A stretch of DNA of 64,000 bases, taken from Nemertoderma westbladi. Lineage: Eukaryota > Xenacoelomorpha > Nemertodermatida > Nemertodermatidae. The notes under the pieces are model-generated. The model saw nothing but the letters and a program-made list of their open reading frames with translations, did not search any database and was not told the DNA's origin. A program made the translations under genes and the position numbers. The stretch spans positions 1 through 64,000 of the forward strand of contig JAUCBJ010007130.1 of assembly GCA_032718475.1 (NCBI GenBank), written 5' to 3'. Below are positions 10,641 through 21,019 of the stretch, one piece after another. Each line of letters starts with the position of its first letter. Positions within the stretch are counted from its first letter, which is position 1.

Positions 10641-11908
10641 TGAATACCCACGAGACGGAGCCTATCAATACTACAGTGTACAGTACTGACAAAGGAAAAA
10701 ATGTCTGAACGATATACCGATACATACTGTAGATCATGATCCTGCGGGTTCAGGCATGGAGGCTATAATGACTTTGTATGGGCCGAACGGCCCGAACCTG
10801 ATGTTTCCAGTCAAGGAGGAATCGACTAACGGTTAGGGTTAGAGCTCGTCGTCGGTGTCCATGAGGGTCTGAGGATGAGTGGGTGATTCAACAAAACGCT
10901 AACAATGATACCGGACTGACTGATTGAACCAGAGTGGCGATGGTAGTCGCTGATGTATATATTATATATATCATGTATTGATTGTTAGTAGATATTTTTT
11001 TTATAATATTTGTTTATTAAATTGTCTTCAAATGTCTATATTGATAATATTGTGTGCTGATTTTACTTATTATTCGTTTTATAAATCTTGCTGTGGCCGT
11101 TTTAATCTACTATAAACTGCCGTATCAATTTCATGATATTTTAATGGATATGCAATTTAACTTCTTCTTTCTATTAACTTTCAATGCAATCAAATATAAC
11201 TGTAAAGCTATTGACTTTCGTGTTATTGTTTTGCTGTTACTTCGAGATGGGATTTGAATCCCATCGGATTACTGATTAATTCCCATCATCGAGATGGGAA
11301 TACTTTATAACAGTATAATGAAACAGTGTGGTGGTCCGCGGGATAGTGGGAAGGGATGGGACTGTTGCTGGTTTGGTGGAATGTGACTGCCTGAAAAATT
11401 AAAACAAACAAAACTTCCAGACTTCTATTTTTTTACTTTCAAAACAAAACGTCCAAAACATTTCAATGCTGAAGTACTGTTCAAGTCCCATGGATGTCTG
11501 TGGATGTATGGTTGATAAACAGATAAAGAGGGGCAGAGGGGGGTCAGGGTTTCTGGTAGACTATAGTCCCCGCGATGATGGTTGTTTGTTTAGGTTACTC
11601 TTACTCAATAAACATATAAATCAGAACGACTTAATCTAATGGAACAATGCCTTTCGTGGCGTTAGCATACTCAAATTTATTAGGGCCAAATATTTATGAC
11701 GAGTAAGGGACTTTAGTTTAATCAGAACGCGATGTTTAATATTTATACAGTAATGCAGTAAAACCTGTTGTCTGACAGCAGACAGGTCTGCAGGTTGATG
11801 TACCGTATTGTACCGTGGAGATCAGAGATTATTGCCATACATCCTGATTGAAGACCGTGTATCACGTTACTGCAAATTGACACATAAATTACATTAATAT
11901 CTATGGGA
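10641..11908. other. Spacer between inverted-repeat arms; small hairpins at 11244-11300
   Basis: No gene or transposase was recognised. At 11244-11264 GATGGGATT pairs with AATCCCATC, and just after it ATTCCCAT (near 11279) pairs with ATGGGAAT (near 11293), giving two adjacent hairpins. The rest is AT-rich with no clear feature. Confidence 0.5.
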
Positions 11909-12003
11909 CTACACCTACCTACATTCACCCTACACGTGCATCTACATGTAGGCTACACCTACCTTCATGTAGCCTCTATATAGGCTATACCTCTACGCAA
12001 AAG
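11909..12003 (-). repeat. Right arm of the inverted repeat with 10354-10450
   Basis: Reverse complement of 10354-10450 with a few substitutions, ending CTCTACGCAAAAG. Beyond both arms the match continues weakly (GGGTATAA versus GGGTAAAT), so the true border is slightly uncertain. Confidence 0.8.
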
Positions 12004-12077
12004 ATTTACCCGTTGATATTTCTGTATTTCAGAGATTTAATTACAGATACCTACAACTACAACTGGTGTAACAGAGA

Positions 12078-12480
12078 ATTTTCACTCCCCATGCAAAATC
12101 ACTCCGGTGTATTTTACCTAGTGTATTCTCACTCCCGGGGTGTATTTTCCACCTCCAGTGACAACTCACCCCTGCATATATCAATTTTCACTCTGTGCAA
12201 ATCCACCCCCGGTTAAATTTCCCTTGTGTATTCTTCTCACTCCCGGTGAATTTTTTTGTATCTTCGATCTTAGATCCTAGACGCGAACTTAGATCCTAGA
12301 CGCAAACTTAGATCCTAGACGTTAGTCGAAGTTTGCGTCTAGGATCTACAGTCGCACCCATGTATGATCTAAGTTCGCGTTTAGGATCAGTGGTCGCTCT
12401 TTTAGATTCCACCCAGGATCTACATACGTTCACGCCTAGGATCTAAGGTCGCACCCCTGGTTCCCATCCGAGATCTAAGT
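12078..12480. repeat. Degenerate short repeats in both orientations
   Basis: The first part (12078-12255) repeats TCACTCCCGG and GGTGTATTTT words. The second (12265-12480) repeats CTTAGATCCTAGACGCAAAC three times directly and then in inverted form (AAGTTTGCGTCTAGGATCT at 12329-12347 and diverged forms to 12450). The inverted copies would form a stem-loop centred near 12325. Confidence 0.75.
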
Positions 12481-13366
12481 TCCCCCTACAGTAGAATTTA
12501 ATATTATTGGTTTTCGCAACTCGTTTCAGCTCGTTTGCCCTTTTACGATGTACCGGTACATTCTTGGTAGTGCATAAATAAATAAAACAACAAATAAATA
12601 AATAAATACCGTTACTAGTGAACGTAGTGAGTAGTAACCAGTGTAGGTACAGTTCAGTAACGTTAATTAACACTGATGTCAGCTTCCTAGCTAGGGTGTA
12701 GCAGTTCCAGTTGTTCTTGTTATGATTTTAAATTTACATGGACGTGGTTACTGTAATGTTTTATTATTAATATGTTTAATTATATTATTGATTCTTTGAT
12801 TATTAAATATTATTTCAAATGCCTATTTTATTCACGCTATCGTAACTGTTATTTAAATTGAGCAATAATATCAAGAAAAAAATAACTCAACAGACAACAA
12901 TAACGCCCAGGATGTGGAAATTAAACTATATTACAGGCGAACACATCGCTCGAACAATTTCCAAATTTTCTTGTAACAAGCCCAATAAGAAAACTCAATG
13001 ACTCTTTTCCCATATTAAACAGTTATATGCTCAATTGTTTGTCTGTTAGTTCTGATCAAACTGATCTGATACAGTTTAAATCCACCGGGGCTGCGTGGGG
13101 GTCACGTGGCCACGTGGGGGTCTTATGGCATACATCACTCGTACTCGGAGCATGATAAGATAAAACATCTGCACTTTCTAAAAGGTTTGCCGAGTTAGTT
13201 AATTAATACAATACCGAGTCGGAGATAATTATTCGAACAGGGAAGCTTCTGAAAACTCATCGTAAGACGGACCAGACAGACACCATCAACAAACTGACAA
13301 GACTCGCAAGTTGGAGGTTCGCTAATTAACAGGTTCCCTCAATAAATCTGAAATCAACAAGAGGAA
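12481..13366. other. Spacer downstream of the FAM50-like gene, with a 14-bp E-box palindrome
   Basis: No gene seen. At 13103-13116 lies the perfect palindrome CACGTGGCCACGTG, holding two canonical CACGTG E-boxes, the binding word of bHLH factors. It is about 250 bp downstream of the stop of the minus-strand FAM50-like gene, so it is not in an obvious promoter position for a known gene here. Confidence 0.45.
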
Positions 13367-14332
13367 TCAAGTGTTTTTATTTAATTTATCTTTCACTGTA
13401 TATTTACCCCACTTCTTCTCGGCGTCATACGGTTCCCATCTACTCGCCGGGAATATATGTTTATTCCTCTCGTACCAACTTCGCAAGGCCACCTTCCCGG
13501 CGTGAGTCTCGTCCTTCTCTACCGCTGCGTTCGATTCCAACCTCACGTCGTCCCGCGCGTCGAACTGAAACAACGGACCACTCTTACCCCGGGCCTTCGT
13601 AACGATAAAGTCGTAGAAGGTATAATGGTGCGGAATTAATAGATCCTCCTTAACGAATATTAGTTGATCGGTAGAAGCAGTTCTCAACTCTATGAAATCA
13701 TTACGAAGTTCTTTCAGTACCTTCTGCAGGAGTTGTTGTATCGAGTTTCCTTTCTTCATCTCCACAGTTCGTCTGTGACCAGAACCGTCCCAGTAACTAT
13801 ACGTTATCTCGATAACTTCCTCTTTTATAGTCTCCTGTTTATCTATCCATTCTCTTCTCAACTCTTCCCTCAACTTATTCTCTTCCTCCTCGCGTTCTTT
13901 GTCCGGAAGGAAGCTGGTATCCACGTCGGGGTTCTTCGCCACCTTCCTGGGGACCTCATCTTCATCATCAACATCGTCATCATCAACCTCGAAGGACAAC
14001 TTACTCACGTTTTTATTCGAGTGTTTTTTTGTTTTTATCTCCTTTAGTTGCGATTCCTTCCGTGCTAGTTCCCTCTGTCGCTCTTCCACTAACAGCTGTT
14101 GTTTGGCTTTCATCTCCCCAAAGGTAACCAAGCCCACGGTGCTGTGTTTCAGCGAACTCTCTACAGCGTCGTAATGCGCCTCAAACTTCTTGTTGATGTT
14201 GTTGAGCGCACTTACACTCTCTTCCTCTATTTTAATCTTCTTCAACTCAACTTCCTCTTTATGTTTTTCTCGACGTTTCTGCATCTGGATGGCGCGTCCA
14301 CCCTCGCTGGCCGGACCTCCATAATGAGCCAT
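13367..14332 (-). CDS. FAM50A: FAM50/XAP5 family nuclear protein (single exon)
   Basis: Encodes 321 residues, close to the usual ~335-340 of FAM50A. The start [14 protein letters not shown] is the conserved family N-terminus. Residues about 18-110 are a highly charged helical segment (Lys/Glu/Arg-rich), followed by an acidic patch ([10 protein letters not shown]) and the conserved C-terminal XAP5 domain with [38 protein letters not shown] and [20 protein letters not shown]-like wording. FAM50A proteins are nuclear and associate with the spliceosomal C complex. The frame is uninterrupted and intronless. An AATAAA hexamer on the coding strand overlaps the last codons and may serve as the poly(A) signal. 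It and SYF2, 2 kb upstream, are both splicing-linked and transcribed in the same direction. Confidence 0.95.
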   Translation of the reverse strand: MAHYGGPASEGGRAIQMQKRREKHKEEVELKKIKIEEESVSALNNINKKFEAHYDAVESSLKHSTVGLVTFGEMKAKQQLLVEERQRELARKESQLKEIKTKKHSNKNVSKLSFEVDDDDVDDEDEVPRKVAKNPDVDTSFLPDKEREEEENKLREELRREWIDKQETIKEEVIEITYSYWDGSGHRRTVEMKKGNSIQQLLQKVLKELRNDFIELRTASTDQLIFVKEDLLIPHHYTFYDFIVTKARGKSGPLFQFDARDDVRLESNAAVEKDETHAGKVALRSWYERNKHIFPASRWEPYDAEKKWGKYTVKDKLNKNT

Positions 14333-14390
14333 GATTGGTTGATTAGACTAATGTTCCGGTAATTTGTACTGCTGTAAAGCAGTACAGTTG
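14333..14390 (-). promoter_or_regulatory. Likely proximal promoter/5' leader of the FAM50-like gene
   Basis: On the coding strand the 30 bases before the ATG hold ACCGGAAC (an ETS-like word) and an AACCAATC CCAAT box almost touching the start codon. Just upstream GTACTGCT pairs with AGCAGTAC (14366-14385). No TATA box is seen. Inferred from motif position only. Confidence 0.35.
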
Positions 14391-15313
14391 TAGGCCTAAT
14401 AAAGTAATTTGACCAGTCGTACAAACAGGTTTGCTCTTTGGAGAATTTAAATTTCCCACTATATTGTCAGATTGTGGGGTTGTCAACAACAAAGAACAGC
14501 CCTGTTTTTAAGGAATGTTTTTTGACAGTAGTGGCTTATAATGAGAGACAGGGGGGAAACTCGACGCAAAACACGCCTTGGCGAATTAATATCCCGCCTC
14601 AATGTTAAATTCTCAATTTTGGGAAAGGGGCAGGTTACAGTGGCACGTTATTTTAACCAAAACAATAAACTAAACACAATAGAACAGGTTACAGTTTTAT
14701 TTTTGAGAGTAATCAGCTGTTATTTGCGTCGAATTTCCCCTGGAGAGGGATGAATTTTTATTGCGTCCAGTCCCCCCCCCCCCCCCCCCCCCCCTATCTG
14801 TAGAATGAATGCGGAAAATGAATATGAAAAAAATAATGAATAGAAAAAAATATATCTTTATATCTTACCTTACATACTACGCCTATATTGCTATTTTATA
14901 CACTCCAGTGTAATAAATAAAATAATGTATTTAAATGTTTTCAGAATACAAAGTGTCACATAAATAATTCTGTCATTTCGGAAAGTTCCGAAATTAATTT
15001 CAGGACTTTGGGAAATATTATTCTCATGAAAAATATAGATACGAATTATACTTTGTTGCTGATTTCTGTCGTTGCTAAATTAGCAGCCACACGTTTTATG
15101 TGTTTTTTAAATCATCCCTCAACAATGTTGAAGTTTTAGCCGACATAACTGCACCGCAACTCAGAAATCTTGAGAATTAATTCCCGTTTTTGACTTATCA
15201 AACGCTCGGGGTCCGCGTGATAATGATTTTACAACACAGTTGTTACCTGCCCAGACAGCTGTTACGGTGATAATGTAGGGTTGTCAACAAAGGGAGGAGG
15301 CGTTAAAACATCC
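14391..15313. other. Spacer with a 23-base C-run
   Basis: No gene recognised. 14772-14794 is a pure C tract, a G-quadruplex-prone sequence on the opposite strand. The words around it, ATTGCGTCCAGT before and TATCTGT after, recur at 18797-18836 with a much shorter C-run, so both probably derive from one dispersed repeat. Confidence 0.5.
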
Positions 15314-15622
15314 TACTACTACTACTATCGGCATGCTGAATGGCAGCTGCATTACATAGATAGATAGATATAATATATTAAGGATGAAATGCCGCCTTGT
15401 CAATAAAATTGCACAGGTATAATTGATTGCGCAGACATTTGCTAGATCATCCGCATTCACCTTAAGTGTCCTTTACGATGTGTCTCAATAAAGTTATGGG
15501 GTGTCCACCATCTGACAATGCTTATTATCCCTCTGTGAGGCCGCCAGAGCTTAATATTGTGCACTGACTGGTCCTCATGGCGGAAGCAATGGAATGCCCT
15601 GCAAAGTGGAGGCGGCTCTGTT
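15314..15622 (-). mobile_element. 5'-truncated copy of the RTE-like LINE (3' end only)
   Basis: Matches the 3' end of the LINE at 2504-2770: it starts with ACTACT, then ATCGGCATGCTGAATGGCAG, and runs through diverged protein-coding sequence. It contains a GATA microsatellite at about 15358-15372. It is shorter and more diverged than the complete copy. A weak CATCCT repeat at both borders could be the target duplication. Confidence 0.85.
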
Positions 15623-16278
15623 GAAATGTTTCATCCTATAGCTCATTTACATCGAAGTATCGTTATTTGCTTATATCAATAGCTCATTAAGATCAAAGTA
15701 TTCTGGTTTGCACCACTATATCCTATAATGGTGTGATTAGATATAAGAAGATACGGATTACAAGTAAAGTGAAGTTTTACTTGGCCACCTCCAGTTGGCA
15801 AGGGATTACCCACTAAGTCAGACTATTTATTTCCAGACATACTTACTTACTTATTTCCTTACCTCTCGAGAGGAAACTGTGACTCATTTTACTAAACAGT
15901 TAAGGATACAAGGCAGCGATGCGCCCTGGCTAGTTCTTAATGAAGGCATTCATGCAGAAATGAAAACTTCCCTGGGCACTTGTGCGGAGAGGAATCTGAA
16001 CCCCCAATCACTCTGAGTTCTATTCGAGCGAATTCAAAGACTACGGCGTTGAATGATAGTCTACAATGGCTTTCATTGAAAACCAACCAAATAATAAAGT
16101 GCCTTTTAATCTTATTATCCATCATAAAATACACAATTTAAATAAATAAACAATAAATCTTTCAGCGGAATAGAAAATCTATCAAACAAAGTATTTCGGA
16201 CAGGTTAATGACAACATTCTGGGAGGGGGGATCTCTTCCTGACGCAATGTAAATCACACTCAGCAACTAACACCTCCG
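15623..16278. other. Spacer, nothing recognised
   Basis: AT-rich sequence with a short internal direct repeat (ATAGCTCATT near 15640 and 15690). No gene or transposon end is visible. The right end is the 3' flank of SYF2. Confidence 0.5.
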
Positions 16279-17449
16279 TCACACAGCCGTTCCTCTCTCT
16301 AAATTCTGTTTTATCTCAGCCGTATATTCCCCGTAAAACCTCTCGAGTTTCTTATTAAACTTCATGTTCCTCTCGTTGATGTAATCGATATCAGCTTCGT
16401 GATCGAACCTCCGTCTACGCGAGAACTTACTCCGTTTATCGATCTGTTTGTTCAGGTCCGTCACCATTCGGTTGACCGCGGTGTCGGAAGGTTTGTGCAT
16501 TCCGTGGTACAAATCTGGGTTGATCAAAGTAGAAACCTAAACAATTAAACATAAATTATAACAATTTTTTGGGTAGTATTGTCCAACAACCCCACCGGGA
16601 CCAATCAAACTAATTATTACTTTCAAATGGTTTTCTGCACAGCTATCGTGAAGTCAATGATACACTAAGTAAAGACAAACCAACCTCCTCTTTCTGCTCC
16701 TCATAGGCGACTAAATCGGGTTCCATCTGTTTGGTGAGTCGGTTATATTGTCTCGCCGTAGAGTCCTCGTACGTAGAGAATCCAGGGTCTTTGCGAGTTC
16801 TAGAATACTTCTTGTGAATACGGTCCGCTTCATCGGCCGGAACATCCAAAAGTTTCGCCTAAATGACAAAGTTATAAAACCACAGCGTAAAATGAGATAA
16901 AGAAAGAAATAATGAATGAAATAAAATAATTAAACGGCACTGGTTAGATATTCCTACCGGTCAGCCGAGGGCCGGTAGTTCATTTACAAATTATGAATTA
17001 CCGGCACGGGACACTACCCAGCTACCAGGCTACCATACATCAGAACCAACTGACAGACTGAACCATGCTTAGGCAATTTACAGATTTCTGGATTTAGGCA
17101 TCAGTTTGTTTTGTATTCAAATATTTAGCATTTTTACCTGGTCCCAATTTTCACCGCGGTCTGCGTATTCCTTGCGTTTTTCTTCATTCTGCAGTTTACT
17201 TTCAGCCCAAATGCGTTTGGATTCCCAGTTGCTAGGCAACTTTTTTCTCTTATCTTCCTCGACCACCTCCTGATGGTTGAGCTTCCGGGCCTCGTTGCGA
17301 CGTAGATGTAGTTCTTTCAAGCGACTCAAACGGTCCGATCGTTTCTTTGTTGAGTCGCTGTTTGTAGCTTCGGATGAGCTACTGGGAGTATCCGCCTCGG
17401 TACAGCAACCGGTAGGCAACTCAGAAACGGCTTTATCTAGAGTTTCCAT
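16279..17449 (-). CDS. SYF2: SYF2 pre-mRNA splicing factor (three exons)
   Basis: Exons on the minus strand are 17449-17138, 16858-16685 and 16536-16279. Introns of 279 and 148 bp have GT-AG ends: donors CAG|GTAAAA and GAG|GTTGGT, acceptors ATTTAG|GCG and TGTTTAG|GTT. All junctions fall between codons and give 247 residues, close to the 243 of human SYF2. Exon 1 carries [20 protein letters not shown] and the NWESKR region. Exon 2 carries [19 protein letters not shown]. Exon 3 carries [20 protein letters not shown] and ends [19 protein letters not shown], nearly invariant in the family. SYF2 belongs to the NineTeen/intron-binding complex in the active spliceosome. The start chosen is the ATG at 17449; the frame has an in-frame GTG one codon earlier but no earlier ATG. 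Confidence 0.96.
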
Positions 17450-18112
17450 CACAGCATCACGGTACTAACAGACTAAGTACAGAAGTATCGGTTGCGGTAG
17501 GCCTATTGCCTATCTCAGTATTTAAATACAAAATACCGGTACTTGAATACAGCTGTACAGAGAGAGATTACAGGATTAATGTCTTTGCTTTGATAGCTTG
17601 ACACTTTCAGTCTGTAGTATAGTCGTGAATGTTTGCTAGGCCTACCACAGTACCAGTTGACTTGGACGGTAGTAATAGTGATATGATAGATAGCAAGTCA
17701 GAAGTCGAACTGTCGAAGTGGTTTTACATAGTTTTGAGAAAAACGCAAAATAATCTCCCCCTTTCAATTCTCATTCAGTAATAGCGAATCCCCCCATATT
17801 GCCATAATGAATGTAGAGTTGAAATCTTTGTGTCGCCTGAATGCCAGGAGACCAAAACTTCGACTTTGAAATATGGATGGATATAAATTGTTGCTATGGA
17901 AACTGTTTGAGTACTTTTGAAATTATTACACATTTTAAATAAATAATATAAAACCAATCGTATTTATATGTATATATTTATATATTTTTTCATTTCTATG
18001 GCCTTCCAGAACTTGAACTTTTGATTGGTTATGATTGTGTTTATTGTTAGTGCTGTTACTCTAAAATTTATGATGTAATATAAATGGTTTTGTTAAGAAA
18101 TGGAAAAAATGA
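17450..18112. other. Upstream flank of SYF2, no further gene
   Basis: Should hold the SYF2 promoter. Repeated ACCGGTA and TAGGCCTA words are present but no TATA box is obvious. The distal part (17940-18110) is AT-rich. Confidence 0.45.
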
Positions 18113-18213
18113 GTAAGCACGTCACCGGGGGTTGAACCAGCTCTATACGTACGTTTCAGCCTATCAGGCCTCATCAGTAGCGCTAACCAGTTCAGCCATA
18201 ATTGCCCCTGACA
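18113..18213 (-). mobile_element. tRNA-like SINE/retrozyme carrying a hammerhead ribozyme
   Basis: On the minus strand the unit starts near GTCAGGGGCAATTATGGCTG. It contains TGGCTGAACTGG (18198-18187), which matches the Pol III A box, and GGTTCAACCCC (18137-18127), which matches the B box. Between and overlapping them is a complete hammerhead core. SINE-like elements combining a Pol III promoter and a hammerhead are known from schistosomes, and small hammerhead retroelements (retrozymes) are known in many animals. Only one unit is present here. Ends are approximate; no target duplication was identified. Confidence 0.8.
18137..18186 (-). ncRNA. Type I hammerhead self-cleaving ribozyme
   Basis: The core CTGATGA is at 18177-18171 and GAAAC at 18157-18153. 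Stem II pairs GGCCT (18170-18166) with AGGCT (18162-18158) around a GAT loop. Stem III is short: AC with GT around loop GTAC. Stem I pairs 18178-18186 with 18145-18137: A-T, T-A, C-G, a G/A mismatch, C-G, G-C, A-T, then two G-T wobbles. The predicted cleavage is between A at 18146 and T at 18145. All invariant core bases are present. The very short stem III is typical of small animal hammerheads that may work as dimers. I judged this by base pairing only; no covariance search was run. Confidence 0.85.
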
Positions 18214-18270
18214 TTCACTACTGTATCCCACCTAATCCACTTCTATTGAACAGGCAGTCAAGTCAGTCGT

Positions 18271-18376
18271 ACTACTAGGATCGGCATGCTGCATTGCAGC
18301 TGCATTTTTAAGAATGCTGTGCCGGCTTATGGACAAAATTGCACCGCCACAACTCCCTATCACCCATGATATTTGC
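18271..18376 (-). mobile_element. Short 3' fragment of the RTE-like LINE
   Basis: About 106 bp, nearly identical to 2507-2612 of the complete LINE, starting at its 3' tail (ACTACTAGGATCGGCATGCT). It lies 60 bp from the hammerhead element. Confidence 0.9.
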
Positions 18377-19109
18377 CATCACGTAGGGGTCTTGTTGTTT
18401 GAGACTTCAGACTTATTTGGAACAGACACCATGTCCGTTGGATTAGCAGGGATGAGGGATGACCCTATCCATTGGGCAACACGCTCTCCAAATCTAACTC
18501 AGTTACATCAAGGTACAGTAGCCTACTTTAAGAACATGGTCTACTGTATGGACAGCCATTGTGCAGCTTCGGTGAACTTCGGAATGCAATATCAACGGTG
18601 TTTGATGCTACAGTATACCAGCTGAGCATCTTCAAAGATGCTATACACTGAGACTATTTCACGTCTCAACAAGGCAGTGGACATCAGCTGGGTTGAGGTC
18701 ACCCATGTTGAGGTCTAACAACCCTTAGTAAATTACTGGTATTGCTATATTGTTGTGTATAAACTCGGTTATTTAAATCATGCCCTCACAAAAAGGATGC
18801 ATTATTTCATTGCGTCCAGTTTCCCCCCTATCTGTTATTACCAAATAATAATATGTGAAAACTATTTCAAGTATAAAATACGCATGTAAATATGTACATG
18901 TATGTTACATGTATTACATGTATGTTACATGCATGTATTATGCATGTAAAATATAATATATCTAAATATAAAATATATATAATAGTAGAAATTTGGGCCA
19001 TAAACTCTTTTTATTGGGTCGGATATGCATCGCTAAAACTCTGGTACTTTCAAAAAGTACATATTTATTCGCATGTCTTGAAAATCCATCAGTGAACATG
19101 CAAAAAATA
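18377..19109. other. Spacer with ACATGTA microsatellite
   Basis: No gene seen. 18890-18950 is built from repeated TACATG/TGCATG words. 18797-18836 repeats the ATTGCGTCCAGT...TATCTGT words of 14762-14800. Confidence 0.5.
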
Positions 19110-19739
19110 TCTCAGACCTGACAAATTTATCTGGGCTGGAAAACCGCCAAAAAATAAAAAAGCAGTAATGATTAACTTATATGAATTTGGCGGTGCACAA
19201 CTCCCCGACCTCAGTAGAAACCATACCTTCATAGAAAGTCAAAAAGTTAAATAGATTCAAAAACTCATACAATTTTTTGATGCGGTGTGGAAAACACTCG
19301 CCTGCACGCAACTCGGGGATAATGTTGCCAAAAATTTAAACTGGTTTGTAAATTTACTTCCAGATGATATAAAAAATATGAAGGTTTGTAAAGGTAATTT
19401 CTGGTGAAATGTCTTAATCGTCTGGTGCCGAATTAATTATGCAGTCAGAAACGGCATTAACAATGATGATGTCGGCTAAACTCCAATATTAAAATTGATA
19501 GTAAACCACGTTTTCGTCAACAATGGTTTAATAAAGGTATTTTTTTATCCAAAACATCAGAAACCTCCAACAAAACAGATTTCTTGCCTTCAACGAATTA
19601 CAAGAAAAATTCAATGTTTACAAAAAGGACCACTTGTTTTTACATGAGTGGAGTGGACGATATTAATACTCCGTTAAAAACAAAACAGGCACTAGGAGCT
19701 TATGCGCCACTCGCTGTTAACATAATTAACAAAGGTCGA
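19110..19739 (+). pseudogene. Decayed L1/Tx1-like LINE, left part (before element A)
   Basis: Conceptual translation with several stops and frame changes reads EFGGAQLPDLSRN followed by IQKLIQFFDAVWK. This is the wording of the region after the reverse transcriptase in L1/Tx1-type LINEs, where GG-x-x-x-PDL precedes a Trp-rich segment. The sequence stops at the border of element A and related sequence resumes at 36698. Old and non-functional. Family inference rests on short motifs. Confidence 0.55.
19735..19739. repeat. Target-site duplication of element A, left copy
   Basis: GTCGA just before the left LTR, repeated at 36693-36697 just after the right LTR. Five bp is normal for BEL/Pao. Confidence 0.9.
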
Positions 19740-20941
19740 TGTTCGCGCTTTCAGACCTTTGGCAGTTTAACCCGCCAAATTAAGATGTCTTCTAGATATT
19801 AAATCGTTTTTAGTCTATGACAAGTATTTGATTCACTACACTAGTCGAAACCAATCTGTGCGCGACCATTCACCCGCTGGATATTCCCGGGAGATTGGGT
19901 TCGACGGTTTAATTTTATTGCTATGTAAGCCTAATGTATTATTCGACTGACAGTATTATATAATCTCTGACAATATTATTCACCTTCGGGAATATTAACA
20001 GTTCCTTTAGGACGTGGCGCTTTATCTATATAAACAGAGTTATGACTTAAACTACTCACAACGATATGGCTTAATTATAATTCACATATATGGCGCATTC
20101 TTTAGGAATTGCTTCTTTAACAGACTCACTCATACACAATGCTGCACAATACTGCACACTAATCTGCCAATCTTCACTGATTTTAGTCACATATAAAAGG
20201 AACACAGACTGACTCATGTAGGGTCTATCAAATAACATTAGATTCACTTCAAACCACTTTAACATAAGTCACAATCGTTATTGGTAACCTTTCTCTCTTA
20301 CCTTCGGTATATCAAGAATATTGGGTTTCGGGGTTATTTATCGTTATTCCAAATATAATAATTCATCAACCATATTATGAAGAACTGACAGTAAATAGCA
20401 GTATAAAACAACAACTGAACACTGATTGTTATGAGTTTGCAATGTTTCAGCAGTCAGGATGTATGATCAGTTATCAAGTAGTCGTTAGCTAAAGGATATA
20501 TGTCCTTATAATTAAACCTACTAGTGTAAGACTAAAAACTGAAACACGGAGGTGCCAAAAGCCGGTTCTTAGGCTCTGGGCAAAAACATAACACTGCACT
20601 ACTGAGTTTCTGTATATACCTCCAACACAGAGACAACAAACGCTCTGATTGGTCAACCTGAACAACGAGAGAACAAAGAAACAAAGAAACGTCGACGTGG
20701 CAATATCAGCTGCTAGCCGTCGTCATGGTAGCGACACTGTTTTCAAGAGTATCGAGCTTTTACGTCACAGAATTACGGATTATGTCCTCTAAAGTACAAA
20801 TACAGAAGAAATAGCTTTTATGTCCGCTAAAACACCAGTACAGCAAGGACACGGCCTTTTTATGCCTGGTAAACCAACTACAGAGTATTTTACGGGAAAA
20901 ATAAGGAAAAATAACCGGACAATTCAGCAAAAGCTTTTACA
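19740..20941 (-). repeat. Element A 3' LTR
   Basis: 1202 bp, plus-strand ends TGTTCGCGC and CTTTTACA. Matches 35491-36692 at a constant offset of 15751 with one difference noticed (AACACAGACT here, AACACAGGCT in the other). Short frames inside (e.g. 20014-20196) are identical in both LTRs and are not genes. Confidence 0.96.
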
Positions 20942-20952
20942 CCGCTCCCAGA
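20942..20952 (-). promoter_or_regulatory. Candidate polypurine tract of element A
   Basis: On the minus strand CTGGGAGCGG abuts the TG of the 3' LTR. The same bases abut the LTR in element C (48052-48062). Plus-strand DNA synthesis in LTR elements primes at such a tract. It is short and contains one C, so it is a weak example. Confidence 0.55.
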
Positions 20953-21019
20953 AAATGGGATTTAAGTCTACAAAATATACAAAATCACAGTTTCTAAAAT
21001 ATAAAAATACTCTAAACAG

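Noticed and set aside
11240-11265. tRNA T-arm-like GGGATTTGAATCCC
   Set aside because: No acceptor stem, A box or other arms around it; it is a simple hairpin.
18314-18625. 103-codon plus-strand frame
   Set aside because: Its start lies in the antisense of a LINE fragment and the rest resembles no protein I know.
20014-20265. Short frames in the LTRs of A, identical in both copies
   Set aside because: Identity follows from the LTRs being copies of each other; no domain and no conservation in B or C.
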